Shown here: positions 4,924-5,457 of the stretch, piece by piece
Position numbering within the stretch: the stretch's first letter is position 1
Layout: the number at the start of each line of letters is the position of its first letter
Source of the DNA: Verrucomicrobiales bacterium
GTDB lineage: Bacteria; Verrucomicrobiota; Verrucomicrobiia; Verrucomicrobiales; DEV007
Assembly (NCBI GenBank): GCA_007123695.1
Contig: SLGN01000162.1
Location: 1 to 5,457, forward strand
Length of the DNA: 5,457 nucleotides
Reading direction: 5' to 3'
Position numbers and translations under genes: made by a program
Notes under the pieces: generated by a model
Database searches by the model: none
Seen by the model: only the letters and a program-made list of their open reading frames with translations
What the model was told of the DNA's origin: nothing

Positions 4924-5457
4924 ATGCCAGCTTCCTCTTCATCTGTTCTTCGCATTGGTCTTCTCGGTGCCGGTTGGTTCGGGCGCGAAGCGCACTTGCG
5001 CAACCTGATGCTCATCGATGGCGTCGAAGTTGTCGCCGCGAGCAGCCGCAGCGCCGACAGCCTCGACGCGGCCCGCGCCGTCGCCGGGGAGGATCTCGCG
5101 GTGTTCTCCGATTGGCGCGACGTCGTCGCCTTCGACGGTCTCGACGCCGTGGTCGTGGCGCTGACCAACGACCAGCACCGCGAGGCCGCCGTCGCCGCCC
5201 TGCGGGCGGGACGCCATGTCTTCTGCGAGAAGCCGCTCGGACTGAACCTCGCCGAGTGCGACGAGATCCTCGCCGAAGCGGCGGCGTCGGGGAAAGTGCT
5301 CCAGGTCGGCCACGAGATGCGCTTCCAGCGTCTCTACGGGCGGATGAAGTCGATGATCGACCAAGGGGAAATCGGCGACCTGCATCTGATGTGGTGCCGG
5401 GAGTTCCGCGGGCCGATGCGTCCCGGTTGGCGCTCCAGCGAGGCCGTCACCGGCGGC
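4924..5457 (+). CDS. Gfo/Idh/MocA-family NAD(P)-dependent oxidoreductase (3' partial)
   Basis: An open frame of 178 codons runs to the window edge without a stop. The product begins with an NAD(P)-binding Rossmann fold: RIGLLGAGWFG (residues 10-20) carries the GxGxxG-like loop, followed by VVAASSRS at the end of the second strand. The family signature CEKPLGLN (101-108, with conserved Lys103) follows, then VGHEMRFQ (128-135), GEIGDL and the start of the C-terminal domain (REFRGP, GWRSSEAVTGG). Members oxidise or reduce sugars, inositols and related polyols, and some act as glycosidases through an NAD-dependent mechanism. The substrate cannot be read from this half; the C-terminal catalytic lysine and histidine region is largely outside. 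ATG 4924 is chosen because it leaves a normal short lead before the first strand. The gene is 46 bases after the aminotransferase and could be cotranscribed with it. Confidence 0.9.
   Translation, partial: MPASSSSVLRIGLLGAGWFGREAHLRNLMLIDGVEVVAASSRSADSLDAARAVAGEDLAVFSDWRDVVAFDGLDAVVVALTNDQHREAAVAALRAGRHVFCEKPLGLNLAECDEILAEAAASGKVLQVGHEMRFQRLYGRMKSMIDQGEIGDLHLMWCREFRGPMRPGWRSSEAVTGG

Noticed and set aside
3815..5008. Alternative + frame of 397 codons overlapping the aminotransferase
   Set aside because: The product is Arg/Pro/His-rich, as expected from an out-of-frame reading of GC-rich coding DNA.
3663..5385. Antisense frames (3663-4397, 4404-5168, 4939-5385) opposite the aminotransferase and oxidoreductase
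   Set aside because: They show no motifs and have biased composition, and the + strand carries complete PLP and Rossmann signatures.

Overview
The window is GC-rich DNA (strong C/G bias at third codon positions) from a free-living bacterium. Every gene I can support lies on the + strand, and coding density is high. An exported Tat-type sugar isomerase/epimerase, a Gfo/Idh/MocA oxidoreductase, a 357-residue phosphofructokinase of the 'PKTIDND' type and almost no Shine-Dalgarno sequences together suggest the Planctomycetota-Verrucomicrobiota group, with Verrucomicrobiota/Opitutae as my best guess. This is inference from gene style, not a taxonomic assignment.

Layout. Positions 2-928 hold the 3' part of a TIM-barrel sugar isomerase/epimerase whose reading frame enters the window inside a twin-arginine signal peptide. 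Its stop overlaps by four bases (ATGA) the start of a D-alanyl-D-alanine carboxypeptidase (925-1854), with SxxK, SxN and KTG motifs all present. Sixteen bases later comes a 6-phosphofructokinase (1871-2944), and 33 bases after that an Lrp/AsnC-type regulator (2978-3457). These four could be one transcription unit, closed by a hairpin at 3494-3515. A 220-base spacer (3458-3677) follows; it is the only sizeable non-coding stretch and contains three different short tandem-repeat blocks. Then come a fold-type-I PLP aminotransferase (3678-4877) and, 46 bases further on, the first 178 codons of a Gfo/Idh/MocA dehydrogenase that runs off the window end.

How the genes may work together. The Lrp-type regulator and the aminotransferase form a recognisable pair; the arrangement and my recollection of the protein sequences resemble Bacillus subtilis AlaR/AlaT (YugG/YugH), so amino-acid-responsive control of a transaminase is the most economical reading. 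The phosphofructokinase is central glycolysis, the carboxypeptidase trims peptidoglycan stem peptides, and the isomerase and oxidoreductase fit sugar or polyol conversion. I see no single pathway joining all six.

I found no phage, transposon, CRISPR, toxin-antitoxin or RNA gene, and no convincing new multi-gene system. The points most worth a second look are the repeat-laden spacer, the mixed ATP/PPi signature of the phosphofructokinase, and the general lack of Shine-Dalgarno sequences.
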